Shown here: positions 53,067 through 61,340 of the stretch, in pieces
Layout: the number at the start of each line of letters is the position of its first letter
Numbering within the stretch: position 1 is the first letter of the stretch
NCBI RefSeq assembly: GCF_023546765.1
Contig: NZ_CP097484.1
Coordinates: 4,657,501 to 4,721,500 of the forward strand
DNA: 64,000 nucleotides
Direction: 5' to 3'
Source: Methylobacterium tardum
Lineage (GTDB): Bacteria > Pseudomonadota > Alphaproteobacteria > Rhizobiales > Beijerinckiaceae
Notes under the pieces: model-generated
What the model was told of the DNA's origin: nothing
Databases searched by the model: none
Seen by the model: the letters and a program-made list of their open reading frames with translations, nothing else
Made by a program: the position numbers and the translations under genes

Positions 53067-53498
53067 TCAGACCCGGCCCTGCCGCGCATCGAGGCTGAGC
53101 GGGCCGGCCCCGAACGCCGCGACCTGCAGCAGGCCGCCCGCCACCGCGAGGTTCTTCAGGAAGTGGAACATCTGGTTCTGATCCGCGAGAGCGCTGTGGA
53201 ATGTCAGCGCCGTGGCGACCGCGAAGGCCGCCAGGACCAGGGCGACGATCCGGGCACGATAGCCCGCGATCAGTAGCAGGCCGCCGCCGACCTCCACCAG
53301 GGCGGCGGCCGCGAAGGAGACCTCCGGCAGCGGCAAGCCGGCGGCGCGGATGATGGCGAGGGTCGCGGCGGGCGCGGCGAGCTTGCCGACGCCGCTCACC
53401 AGGAAGAGCGCGCTCATCAGGACGCGGCCGGTGACCGGCAGCAGGGTCGCCGGCATGGCGCCGGCGACGAGCGGGAGGGGAGAGATCGAGGAGGCCAT
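53067..53498 (-). CDS. DoxX-family membrane protein, MhqP-like
   Basis: Integral membrane protein of 143 residues with four hydrophobic helices (TGRVLMSALFLVSGVGKLAAP, VSFAAAALVEVGGGLLLIAG, IVALVLAAFAVATALTFHS, FLKNLAVAGGLLQVAAFG), the DoxX pattern. It is last in a set with a VOC dioxygenase and an alpha/beta hydrolase. In Bacillus subtilis the same three kinds of protein are MhqO, MhqD and MhqP, induced by quinones. The ATG at 53498 is taken because the upstream frame is not protein-like. Confidence 0.85.
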   Translation of the reverse strand: MASSISPLPLVAGAMPATLLPVTGRVLMSALFLVSGVGKLAAPAATLAIIRAAGLPLPEVSFAAAALVEVGGGLLLIAGYRARIVALVLAAFAVATALTFHSALADQNQMFHFLKNLAVAGGLLQVAAFGAGPLSLDARQGRV

Positions 53499-53533
53499 AG
53501 CGGATGTCGTCCTGTGTGCGTAGGGCGCGAAGA

Positions 53534-54166
53534 TCAGGCGGCGCTCGGAAGCGCGCGGCCGCGGGTCCAGTCGACGGCGAGGTTGATGTCGGCTTGCGAC
53601 AGGCCGTGGCCGGTGGGCAGGATCCGGTGCTCGACGGCCGCGCCCGCGGCGGCGAGCTGGTCGGCGAGGCGGCTCGCGTTCTCGACCGGCACGATCGGAT
53701 CCATCGCCCCGGAGAGGATCAGGACCGGCTTGCCGGCGAGGTCGGCGGCGGGCGCCTCGGCGAAGGGCACCATCGGGCGGATGAGCACGGCGCCGGCCAG
53801 CGCCTCCGGCCGCAGCATCAGCAGCGACGCGGCGATGTTGGCGCCGTTGGAGAAGCCGAGCGCCAGGGGCGCTCCGATCCCGTAGCGGTTGCGCGCCGCC
53901 GCCACGAAGCCCGCGAGATCCGCGGTGCGGCGGCGCAGATCGGCCTCGTCGAACACGCCCTCCGCCAGGCGCCGGAAGAAGCGCGGCATGCCGTTCTCCG
54001 ACACCGCGCCGCGCGGCGACAGCAGGGCGGCGCCCGGAGCGACGATCCGGCCCAGCGGCAGGAGGTCCAGCTCGTTGCCGCCGGTCCCGTGGAGAAGAAG
54101 GAGCGGCCGCGCGGCATCGGGGCCGGGCTCGAAATGATGGATGAAGCCGAGGGTATCCTGGGTCAT
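53534..54166 (-). CDS. Alpha/beta hydrolase (phospholipase/carboxylesterase, MhqD-like)
   Basis: Soluble hydrolase of 210 residues. The oxyanion region LLLLHGTGGNELDLLPL is followed by nucleophile Ser in LALGFSNGANIAAS, Asp in LSGAMDPIVPVE and His in LPTGHGLSQAD. Full length for the family. It sits between the VOC dioxygenase and DoxX genes on the same strand, with short spacers, so probably one operon. In MhqD-like systems the hydrolase is thought to act on quinone-derived products; substrate unproven. Confidence 0.88.
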   Translation of the reverse strand: MTQDTLGFIHHFEPGPDAARPLLLLHGTGGNELDLLPLGRIVAPGAALLSPRGAVSENGMPRFFRRLAEGVFDEADLRRRTADLAGFVAAARNRYGIGAPLALGFSNGANIAASLLMLRPEALAGAVLIRPMVPFAEAPAADLAGKPVLILSGAMDPIVPVENASRLADQLAAAGAAVEHRILPTGHGLSQADINLAVDWTRGRALPSAA

Positions 54167-54229
54167 GGCGACCTCGCTGGTGATGGGTGTGGGCGCCCGC
54201 CCCGCGGATGGCGGGGCGGGCGTGCGGCG

Positions 54230-55153
54230 TCAGGCGACCTTGGGCAGCACGGCCTCGATCCGGGCCCGGTGCGGCTCGAGGCCGGCGGGCAGCTTCAGGG
54301 CCTGGCCGAGGGCCTCCACCGGCTCGTCGACCGCGAAGCCGGGCGCGTCGGTGGCGATCTCGAACAGCACGCCCCCCGGCTCGCGGAAGTAGATCGAGCG
54401 GAAGTACTGGCGGTCGCGCTGCTCGGTGACGTGCAGCCCCCGTGCGGCGAGCTGCTCGCCCATCGCGGCCTGGGCGGCATCGTCCTCGGCCCGGAACGCG
54501 ATGTGGTGGACCGAGCCGGCGCCCGGCCGCCCCGGGAGGAAGCCGCCCACCGCCCGCAGGGTCACGAGGCTGCCGAGCGCGGCGCTGCCCGCGAAGCGGA
54601 CCAGGCCGCCCTCGCGGCCGACCTCGTGCAGGCCCAGCACCTCCGTGAGGATCGCCGCCGTGGGCTCCGCCTTGTCGAGGAGGAGCGTCACGCCGTGAAA
54701 GCCGCGGATCGCGTGCTCGGCCGGCACTTCGGCCGAGGCCCAGGCCGCCTCGTCCCCGGCATCGACGCCGACCAGGGCCAGCATCATGCCGTCGGGATCG
54801 CGGAAGCGCAGCGTCGACTCGCCGAAGACCTGGACCAGCGGCTCGTGGGCGACGCCCTTCTCGATCAGCCTGTGGGTCCACCAGCCGATGGAGGCGCGGG
54901 GCACCCGGAACGCGGTCTCCTGGGTCTCGCCGATCCCGACGCGGCCCGGCGCCGCGTGCTCGATGGGGAAGAAGGTCAGGATCGTGCCGGGCTGGCCGGC
55001 CGCGTCGCCGTAATACAGGTGATAGGTGCCCGGATCGTCGAAGTTGACGGTCTTCTTCACCAGCCGCAGCCCGAGGATCCGGGTGTGGAAGTCGAGGTTG
55101 CGCAGGGCCGGGCCGGAGAAGGCCGTGACGTGGTGGAGGCCGGTCTGAACCAT
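54230..55153 (-). CDS. VOC-family ring-cleaving dioxygenase, MhqO-like
   Basis: Protein of 307 residues with two glyoxalase/bleomycin-resistance (VOC) modules. Module 1 has LHHVTAFSGPALRNLDFHTRIL with the metal His, and module 2 has IRGFHGVTLLLDK, VHHIAFRAEDD and GGVLFEIATDAPGF with the metal Glu. This is the MhqO/LinE type that cleaves hydroquinones or related rings. First gene of the three-gene set and divergent from a LysR gene across 123 bases containing an inverted repeat. Confidence 0.9.
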   Translation of the reverse strand: MVQTGLHHVTAFSGPALRNLDFHTRILGLRLVKKTVNFDDPGTYHLYYGDAAGQPGTILTFFPIEHAAPGRVGIGETQETAFRVPRASIGWWTHRLIEKGVAHEPLVQVFGESTLRFRDPDGMMLALVGVDAGDEAAWASAEVPAEHAIRGFHGVTLLLDKAEPTAAILTEVLGLHEVGREGGLVRFAGSAALGSLVTLRAVGGFLPGRPGAGSVHHIAFRAEDDAAQAAMGEQLAARGLHVTEQRDRQYFRSIYFREPGGVLFEIATDAPGFAVDEPVEALGQALKLPAGLEPHRARIEAVLPKVA

Positions 55154-55240
55154 AGCGATATCTCCCTAAGGATCGCCGCGAAGGACGCGGCGCCTGTTCC
55201 GATGACCGCAATGTGCCCCTTGCCATGCCGCCCGAAAATA

Positions 55241-55264
55241 GAAACGATGGAAACCTATCGTTTC
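55241..55264. promoter_or_regulatory. Perfect inverted repeat, candidate LysR operator of the mhq-like set
   Basis: GAAACGAT and ATCGTTTC, eight-base perfect arms with an eight-base spacer, end 12 bases before the LysR ATG and lie about 90 bases upstream of the dioxygenase start. The position suggests autoregulation and control of the divergent operon. Assignment is by symmetry and location. Confidence 0.55.
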
Positions 55265-55276
55265 CGGATTTGAACC

Positions 55277-56221
55277 ATGCGGCTGCCCGATTTCGAGGCC
55301 TGGGCGGTGTTCGCCAAGGTGGTGGAGACCGGCTCCTTCGGCCGGGCCGCGGCCGATCTCGGGCTGTCGAAGGGCACCGTCTCGAAGGCCGTGGGCAGGC
55401 TGGAGACCCGGATCGGGGCGCGGCTGTTCAACCGCACCTCGCGCAAGCTGGCGCTCACCGAGGCGGGACAGGCCGCCAAGGCGAGCGCCGCGCGCATCCT
55501 CGCCGAGGGCGAGGCGGCCGAGGCCCTCGCCACCGCCGGGGCCGCGGAACCGCGGGGCTTGGTGCGCCTCGCCGCGCCCATGACCTTCGGGGTGATGCAC
55601 GTGGCGCCGCTCCTGCCCGCCTTCCTCGGCGAGCATCCGGCCGTGTCGGTGGACCTGCACCTCTCCGACGCGGTGGTCGACCTCGTGGGCGGCGGCTTCG
55701 ATATCGGCCTGCGCATCGCGGCCCTGCCGGACTCGTCCTTGCGGGCGCGCCGCCTCTGCGCGATCCGGCGATCGCTCGTGGCCACCCCGGCCTATCTCGA
55801 CCGGGAGGGCCGCCCCGCGCATCCGGACGACCTCGCTCGGCACGCCTGTCTCGGCTACGCCTACCTGCCGACCCCCGATCGCTGGCGCTTCGTGGACGGG
55901 GCTGGGACCGAGGCCGTCATCGTGCACGGCGGCCAGCTGCGGGCGAACAACGCCGAGGCGCTTGCGCCGGCGCTCCGGGCCGGCCTCGGTCTCGCGCTGC
56001 AGCCGGATTTCATGATCTGGGACGACCTGGAGGCGGGCCGCCTGGAACGGGTCCTGCCCGGCTGGTCGCCGCCGCCGATCGCCCTTCACCTCGTCACGCC
56101 ACCGGGCGACCCGCGCCCGGCCCGTGTGACCGCCCTGATCGGCTACCTCGTGCAGCGGCTCGCCCAGGCCCCCTGGGCGGATCCGCACGGCCGTGCCGAG
56201 CCGCGCCTGTTGAAAAACTAA
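55277..56221 (+). CDS. LysR-family regulator of the mhq-like operon
   Basis: Regulator of 314 residues. Helix-turn-helix: [27 protein letters not shown], then [21 protein letters not shown]. The effector domain contains [21 protein letters not shown] and [13 protein letters not shown], typical of the large LysR group close to quinone-, aldehyde- or drug-responsive members. Divergent from the VOC dioxygenase gene; likely senses an electrophilic compound. Confidence 0.92.
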   Translation: MRLPDFEAWAVFAKVVETGSFGRAAADLGLSKGTVSKAVGRLETRIGARLFNRTSRKLALTEAGQAAKASAARILAEGEAAEALATAGAAEPRGLVRLAAPMTFGVMHVAPLLPAFLGEHPAVSVDLHLSDAVVDLVGGGFDIGLRIAALPDSSLRARRLCAIRRSLVATPAYLDREGRPAHPDDLARHACLGYAYLPTPDRWRFVDGAGTEAVIVHGGQLRANNAEALAPALRAGLGLALQPDFMIWDDLEAGRLERVLPGWSPPPIALHLVTPPGDPRPARVTALIGYLVQRLAQAPWADPHGRAEPRLLKN

Positions 56222-56549
56222 TGTACTTGAGGGCCACCCGGCGGGCCTTGGAATATGTTCCCCTCCCCTTCCGCGCTCGCCCGGCACGGGGCGTGCGCTT
56301 CCTGTGGAATGCGCCTTGGGATGGGAGTGAGTGGTTTGCGACCATTCGGTGCCGGCACAAGCCTCACGTCCTTAGCTCTGTGGGCGGTCCGGCTGCCCAT
56401 CCGTGTACACTCTAGCGAGTGCCGGCCGCCCCCGAGCCCGCTTTTTCGGCAACCTGACGTAATTATCAGCAGCGACGCTTATGTCCCCGACAGGGTTTGA
56501 TCGCCGCGGATCGTTCTGTATAAATGCGTACACATATTCCGAGGCGTTG
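56222..56549. promoter_or_regulatory. Leader region of the GntR gene with repeated GTACAC motifs
   Basis: About 330 bases without a gene. GTGTACAC (56403-56410) is a perfect palindrome, and GCGTACAC (56526-56533) repeats its half just before the GntR ATG, with TGTA-N8-TACA at 56517-56532. These could be operators of the FCD-type regulator downstream. Evidence is motif recurrence only. Confidence 0.35.
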
Positions 56550-57245
56550 ATGTCCCCAGCGGTTCCGGCCCGACCCGCATCCGACCGGTTGCGGCACAAG
56601 ACCGTGTCGGCCGCCGTGGCCGACTCGATTCGGCAGCGGATCCTGAACGGGGAACTGCCGCCCGGCGTCCAGCTTCGTCAGGATGCGCTGGCCGAGGAGT
56701 TCGGGATCAGCCGCATCCCGGTGCGGGAAGCGCTCCTGCAGCTCGAGGCCAGCAACCTGGTCAAAATCATGCCGCACCGTGGTGCCGTGGTCTCGGGGCT
56801 GTCCCTCGAGGAGTTGGAAGACATCTTCCAACTGCGCTGCCAGCTGGAGCCGCAACTCCTGGCACTCTCCGCGCCCCATCTCACGAAAGCTGACCTGCAG
56901 GATCTGCACGCGCTCTCGCGCGAGTACAGCCGCGCGCTCGAAGCCGGCGAAGTCCAAAGGTGGGGCGAGCTGAACAGCCGGTTCCACCTCGATCTCCTGC
57001 GGCACGCAGGCCGTCCGCGTGCACTGACCATCGTGTCCGGCCTGTTGCAGGATTGCGATCGCCCGACCCGCATCCAGCTCTCGACGCCGTCCGACATCGC
57101 CCGTGCCGAGCTGGAGCACACGCAGATCCTGGACCTGTGCGAGGCGCGCAAGGTCGACGCCGCGGCCGAACTCCTGCGCGTCCATATCGAGCATGTCGGC
57201 GGCTCGCTGATCGCGATCTACCGCGGCGCTCTCGCGGTCGCCTGA
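56550..57245 (+). CDS. GntR-family regulator, FadR/FCD subgroup
   Basis: Regulator of 231 residues. N-terminal winged helix: TVSAAVADSIRQRILNGELPPGVQLRQDALAEEFGISRIPVREAL. The FCD ligand-binding domain follows, with metal-type residues in ELNSRFHLDLLRHAG and RAELEHTQILDLCEARKVD, including HIEHVGG near the end. FCD members sense amino or organic acids. The ATG at 56550 follows GAGG; an upstream ATG at 56481 is less likely. Probably controls the aminotransferase/lyase/transporter genes downstream. Confidence 0.9.
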   Translation: MSPAVPARPASDRLRHKTVSAAVADSIRQRILNGELPPGVQLRQDALAEEFGISRIPVREALLQLEASNLVKIMPHRGAVVSGLSLEELEDIFQLRCQLEPQLLALSAPHLTKADLQDLHALSREYSRALEAGEVQRWGELNSRFHLDLLRHAGRPRALTIVSGLLQDCDRPTRIQLSTPSDIARAELEHTQILDLCEARKVDAAAELLRVHIEHVGGSLIAIYRGALAVA

Positions 57246-57646
57246 CCGGGCACGGGGCGTTGACGCTGAAACGTCCACCCCGTCATCCCGGGTCCGCGCA
57301 GCGGAGCCCAGGATCCAGACACGCGGGTGGTTCTCGTTCTGCACCGACGGCGGTTCTAGATTCCGGGCTAGCCTCCGGCGCCCCGGAATGACGAAGTGGT
57401 CGACCAGCCTGTTGGCCGGATCTCTGCCAGCATCAGCCTGTGATGCCGCCCTCGGTCTTGGAGACATAGTCTCCGAAGCGATTGCCCCGGGTCCCGCCTT
57501 CGCGGGCCTGGACGGATGGGCCCGAACGCGTCAGGGTCCGGCCGATCACCCCTCTGCCGGGATCCTTGCAGGCGCGCTGGCCGCCATCGGCCTGCTGCGT
57601 CGCGCGGGCACCGCGCGTCCCGGCGCACGGAGAGCCGTCGCGAATC
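57246..57646. other. Intergenic region with a family B repeat
   Basis: 400 bases between the GntR and aminotransferase genes. The left part is the repeat at 57280-57392. The right part (57393-57640) shows low-complexity GC-rich sequence with an open frame in line with the aminotransferase, but that extension is not protein-like. Confidence 0.5.
57280..57392 (+). repeat. Intergenic repeat family B
   Basis: Starts CCGTCATCCCGGGTCCGCGC and ends CGGCGCCCCGGAATGACG, so the ends form an inverted repeat (CGTCATCCCGG / CCGGAATGACG). The internal part includes GCGGAGCCCAGGATCCAGAC and TAGATTCCGGGCTAGCCTCC. A partial copy lies at 32721-32755. Confidence 0.6.
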
Positions 57647-58849
57647 ATGGCCGCATCCCTCGCCCCCGCCGCGCCCGCCGATCTCGTGGACGCCCTCTCG
57701 GCGCGCATCCAGGGGATCGGTACGAGCCAGATCGGCCTCGTGGCGGATCGCGGGCGCGACGATCCGGAGGTCGTGAAGCTCTGGATCGGCGAGGGCGACC
57801 TGCCGACCCCGCCCTTCATCGTCGAGGCGGCGCATCGGGCCATGCTGGCGGGTCATACCCGCTACACCACGTCCCTCGGCCTGCCGGCCCTGCGGGCGGC
57901 GCTCGGCGCCTATCACGCGCGCCACTGGGGCGTGGAAATCCCGCCCGATCGGTTTGCCGTGACGGCCGGCGGCATGAACGCGATCATGCAGGCCGCCCAG
58001 GTGCTGCTGGAGCCCGGCGACGAGATCATCATTCCGTCTCCCGCCTGGCCGAACCTGCGCGAGGCGGTGCGCATCGCCGGGGGCGTGCCCGTGACGGTTC
58101 CGTATCGGAGGCTGCCCGACGGGCGCTTCGCCCTGCCTCTCGCCGATATCGAGGCGGCGCTGACGCCCCGCACCCGCGTGATCATGATCAACTCGCCCTC
58201 GAACCCGACCGGCTGGACCATGCCGCTCGCGGAGATGACGGCATTGCGCGACCTCGCCCGCGACCGCGGCCTGTGGATCCTCTCGGACGAGGTCTACGCG
58301 CACTTCACCTACGGCAACCGCATCGCGCCGTCCTTCCTGCAGATCTGCACGGAGGACGACCGGCTGATCGTGACCAACACCTTCTCCAAGAACTGGGCGA
58401 TGACCGGCTGGCGTGCCGGCTGGGTGATCTACCCCCGCGGTCTGGCGCCCACCTTCGCGAAGCTCGGTCAGTACAGCACAACCTCGATCTCGACCTTCGT
58501 GCAGCACGCCTGCATCGCGGCTCTCGAAGAGGGCGACGGCTTCATCCGCACCATGGTCGATCGCTGCGCCGAGGCGCGGTCGATCCTGGTGGACGGACTG
58601 TCCCGGCTGCCGGGCGTCACCGTCGCGCCGCCGGACGGGGCGTTCTACCTGATGGCCCGGATGGGCGGCGACGAGCCGAGCCTCGACCTGGCGCTCCGTC
58701 TGCTGCGCGAGGCGAAGGTCGGGGTCGCGCCCGGCACCGCCTTCGGGCCGGAGGGTGAAGGCTTGGTGCGGATCTGCTTCGCCATCAGCCCGGCCCTGGC
58801 GCGGGAGGCGGTGGCGCGCCTGTCGTCGGTGCTCGGACGGGCGGGCTGA
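57647..58849 (+). CDS. PLP-dependent aminotransferase, class I/II (AspC-like)
   Basis: Fold-type I aminotransferase of 400 residues. PLP lysine in TNTFSKNWAMTGWRAGW; VIMINSPSNPTGWTMP carries the conserved Asn-Pro-Thr-Gly; WILSDEVYAHFTYG carries the PLP-ring Asp; the C-terminal LVRICFAISPALA carries the carboxylate-binding Arg. The start is the ATG at 57647, with GGAGAG about 12 bases before. Between a GntR regulator and a DHDPS-family gene, so it probably transaminates the amino acid imported by the transporter at 60175-62779. Substrate not known. Confidence 0.92.
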   Translation: MAASLAPAAPADLVDALSARIQGIGTSQIGLVADRGRDDPEVVKLWIGEGDLPTPPFIVEAAHRAMLAGHTRYTTSLGLPALRAALGAYHARHWGVEIPPDRFAVTAGGMNAIMQAAQVLLEPGDEIIIPSPAWPNLREAVRIAGGVPVTVPYRRLPDGRFALPLADIEAALTPRTRVIMINSPSNPTGWTMPLAEMTALRDLARDRGLWILSDEVYAHFTYGNRIAPSFLQICTEDDRLIVTNTFSKNWAMTGWRAGWVIYPRGLAPTFAKLGQYSTTSISTFVQHACIAALEEGDGFIRTMVDRCAEARSILVDGLSRLPGVTVAPPDGAFYLMARMGGDEPSLDLALRLLREAKVGVAPGTAFGPEGEGLVRICFAISPALAREAVARLSSVLGRAG

Positions 58850-58897
58850 GGCGGCCCCTGTGCTCTGAGACGATTGCCTTCCCGTCGTGCGAACGGC

Positions 58898-59824
58898 TCA
58901 GCGCCCCCAGCGCAGCACCAGCGCGTCGTTCCGGCGGGCGAGCTCGATCAGGCCGGCGCGTGTGTCGGGGTGCAGCGGCTGGATCGGCAGCCGCGCGGTC
59001 TCGTGGGCGATGACACCGCCCTCCTTCATCAGCGCCTTGCAGGTCAGAAGGCCGCATTGCCGGTTCTCGTAATTGATCAGCGGCAGCCAGCGCGCGTAGG
59101 CGTCCATGGCCGCCTCCCGCCGGCCGGCCGCGTAGGCGTCGGTGATCTGCCGGATCCCGTCCGGATAGCCGCCGCCGGTCATCGCCCCCGTGGCGCCGGC
59201 ATCGAGGTCGGCCATCAGGGTGATCGCCTCCTCGCCGTCCCAGGGGCCGACCACCGCGTCGCCGCCCAGCGCGATCAGTTCGCGAAGCTTGGCCGCGGCG
59301 CCCGCGGTCTCGATCTTGAAATACGCGACGTTCTCGATCTCCCGGGCCATGCGCGCGAGGAACGCCGCCGAGAGCGGCGTGCCCGCCACCGGCGCGTCCT
59401 GGATCATGATCGGGATGGAGATCGCGTCCGACACCGCGCGGAAGAACTCGTAGACGCCGAGTTCCGGCACCCGGATCGTGGCGCCGTGATAGGGCGGCAT
59501 GATCATCACCATCGCGGCTCCGGCGGCCTGCGCCCGGCGCGAGCGCTCGGCGCAGACCTGCGTGGCGAAGTGGGTCGTCGTCACGATCACCGGCACGCGC
59601 CCCGCGACGTGCTCCAGCACGGCGTGCATCACGGTCTCACGCTCGTCGTCGGTGAGGACGAACTGCTCCGAGAAGTTGGCGAGGATGCACAGACCTTCGC
59701 TGCCGGCCGCGATCATGAAGTCGATCGCCCGGCGCTGACCGTCGAGATCGAGGGCGCCGGAAGCGTCAAACACCGTGGGGGCAACCGGGAAGACGCCGCG
59801 ATAGGTCTGGGTGGGCGAGGTCAT
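58898..59824 (-). CDS. Dihydrodipicolinate synthase (DapA) family lyase/aldolase
   Basis: TIM-barrel lyase of 308 residues using a Schiff-base lysine. The Lys is in NVAYFKIETAGAAAK, the proton-relay Tyr in VMIMPPYHGATI. The usual GTTGE substrate loop appears as ANFSEQF, so it is not a housekeeping DapA. Members with this divergence process sugar acids, hydroxy-keto acids or similar. GGAAGGA precedes the ATG at 59824; the frame to 60091 is not protein-like. Convergent with the aminotransferase and divergent from the transporter genes. Confidence 0.88.
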   Translation of the reverse strand: MTSPTQTYRGVFPVAPTVFDASGALDLDGQRRAIDFMIAAGSEGLCILANFSEQFVLTDDERETVMHAVLEHVAGRVPVIVTTTHFATQVCAERSRRAQAAGAAMVMIMPPYHGATIRVPELGVYEFFRAVSDAISIPIMIQDAPVAGTPLSAAFLARMAREIENVAYFKIETAGAAAKLRELIALGGDAVVGPWDGEEAITLMADLDAGATGAMTGGGYPDGIRQITDAYAAGRREAAMDAYARWLPLINYENRQCGLLTCKALMKEGGVIAHETARLPIQPLHPDTRAGLIELARRNDALVLRWGR

Positions 59825-60174
59825 GGGCGATCCTTCCGTCGGTCGGGTCGCGCCCCGGCGCCGGACTCGGTCGGAAATCGGGACACGCCCCCATCTAGCA
59901 CGAACCCGCCGCGCGCAGTCGTGCCGCGGTCCGGTCGGCGGATACAGTGCAGCTCGCCCGTCGGGGGCCGGTCGTCCGGTGGGTTCCGGGTACCGGTTGA
60001 TAAAGAACGCGGGTCGCGGAGTAGAGCGTCGCGACGGGACAGAAATCCACCTCCGTCGATCCGGTCTCTTGCCAGCGCCACCCGACTCCATTCATTGCTG
60101 CGATGCACGTGCGGAGCCGGGATCGACTTCAGCGACGGCGAGAGAACATTGTTATCGAGCAGGAGCAATTGGGG

Positions 60175-60951
60175 ATGCGACTTTTCTCGACGGGCGTGGC
60201 CGCGATGCTGGCCGTCTCGGCGTTTCTCCTGGGCGCACCCGCCCGGGCCGACGACCTCGACGCGATCCGCGCCGCCAAGACCCTGCGCATCGGCACCGAG
60301 GGGACCTACGCGCCCTTCACGTTCCACGACGCCTCCGGGGCCCTCGTCGGCTTCGACGTGGAGATCGGCCGCAAGGTCGCCGAGCAGCTCGGCGTCACGC
60401 CGCAACTCCTCGAGGGCAAGTGGGACGGCCTGATCGCCGGGCTCGACGGCAAGCGCTACGACGTGGTGATCAATCAGGTCGGCATCACCAAGGAGCGGCA
60501 GGCAAAGTTCGACTTCTCCGAACCCTATATCCGCGCCCGCGCCGTGCTGATCACCCGCGCCGACCGGGCGGAAATCAAGTCCTTCGCCGACCTGAAGGGC
60601 AAGAAGGCCGCGCAGAGCCTGACCAGCAACTTCGCGCGCCTCGCCGAGCAGTCCGGGGCCGAGCTCGTGGGCACGGACGGGTTCGACCAGTCGGTCCAGC
60701 TGGTCATCACCGGGCGCGCCGACGCGACCGTCAACGACAGCCTGTCGTTCCTCGACTTCCACAAGCAGAAGCCGAACGCCCCGGTGAAGATCGCCGCCGA
60801 GCAGCAGGACGCGGACGCGTCCGGGATCATCCTGCGCAAGAACAATCCCGCGCTGAAGGCCGCGATCGACAAGGCGCTGGAGGCGATCAAGGCCGATGGC
60901 AGCTACGCGGCGATCGCGCAGAAGTATTTCGGCGCGGACGTCTCGAAATAG
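60175..60951 (+). CDS. Polar amino acid ABC transporter substrate-binding protein (FliY-like)
   Basis: Periplasmic binding protein of 258 residues. Signal peptide: MRLFSTGVAAMLAVSAFLLG, cleaved near ARADD. The family-3 solute-binding fold is clear: LRIGTEGTYAPFTFHDASG, LVGFDVEIGRKVAEQLGV, GKWDGLIAGLDGKRYDVVIN, FSEPYIRARAVLI and DATVNDSLSFLDF. This type binds cystine, glutamine or other polar amino acids. AGGAG lies ten bases before the ATG at 60175. The permease follows after a 390-base gap with a repeat, so it may have its own promoter. Confidence 0.92.
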   Translation: MRLFSTGVAAMLAVSAFLLGAPARADDLDAIRAAKTLRIGTEGTYAPFTFHDASGALVGFDVEIGRKVAEQLGVTPQLLEGKWDGLIAGLDGKRYDVVINQVGITKERQAKFDFSEPYIRARAVLITRADRAEIKSFADLKGKKAAQSLTSNFARLAEQSGAELVGTDGFDQSVQLVITGRADATVNDSLSFLDFHKQKPNAPVKIAAEQQDADASGIILRKNNPALKAAIDKALEAIKADGSYAAIAQKYFGADVSK

Positions 60952-61340
60952 GCCGGGGCCGCAGCGGGACCTGCTTGCCTGAGGGCCCCCAGACCCGAGC
61001 AAGCCGCCGATACCGGAGCGCGATGCGCTCCCGGCGGTCGGTCAGGCCGGGGTTCGCTGCGGAGAGACCTGTCCCGCCATACTTACCGTGATGGGCCGCC
61101 GCGTCCTCACCGTCCTTGCGAGCGAAGCGAAGCGATCCAGTCGGCGCCACCTTCATCGCGGTCGCGCTGCCCTGGGTCACGTCGCTTCGCTCGTGATGAC
61201 GGAGCGGGTCCATCACCCGAAAGCTGGCCCTCTCCCGCACGGGAGACGCGTTTCGCACCGCATCCTGCGCGAAGAAGCGCGCGTCTCGGTGCCAAACCTG
61301 TATAGCCCGTGACTTTCAGCCCGGAAGGAAACGCCACCCC
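60952..61340. other. Intergenic region with a family A repeat inside a transporter locus
   Basis: About 390 bases between the binding protein and permease genes. A near-complete family A repeat in reverse orientation occupies 61107-61205. No gene is seen. The repeat could attenuate or stabilise the transcript between components that need different amounts. Confidence 0.55.
61107..61205 (-). repeat. Intergenic repeat family A, near-complete copy, reverse orientation
   Basis: Reverse complement of 12207-12300 with few changes: CCGTCCTTGCGAGCGAAGCG, ATCCAGTCGGCGCCACC, GTCGCGCTGCCCTGGGT and CGCTTCGCTCGTGATGACGG. This is the best-matching pair in the window. Confidence 0.75.
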
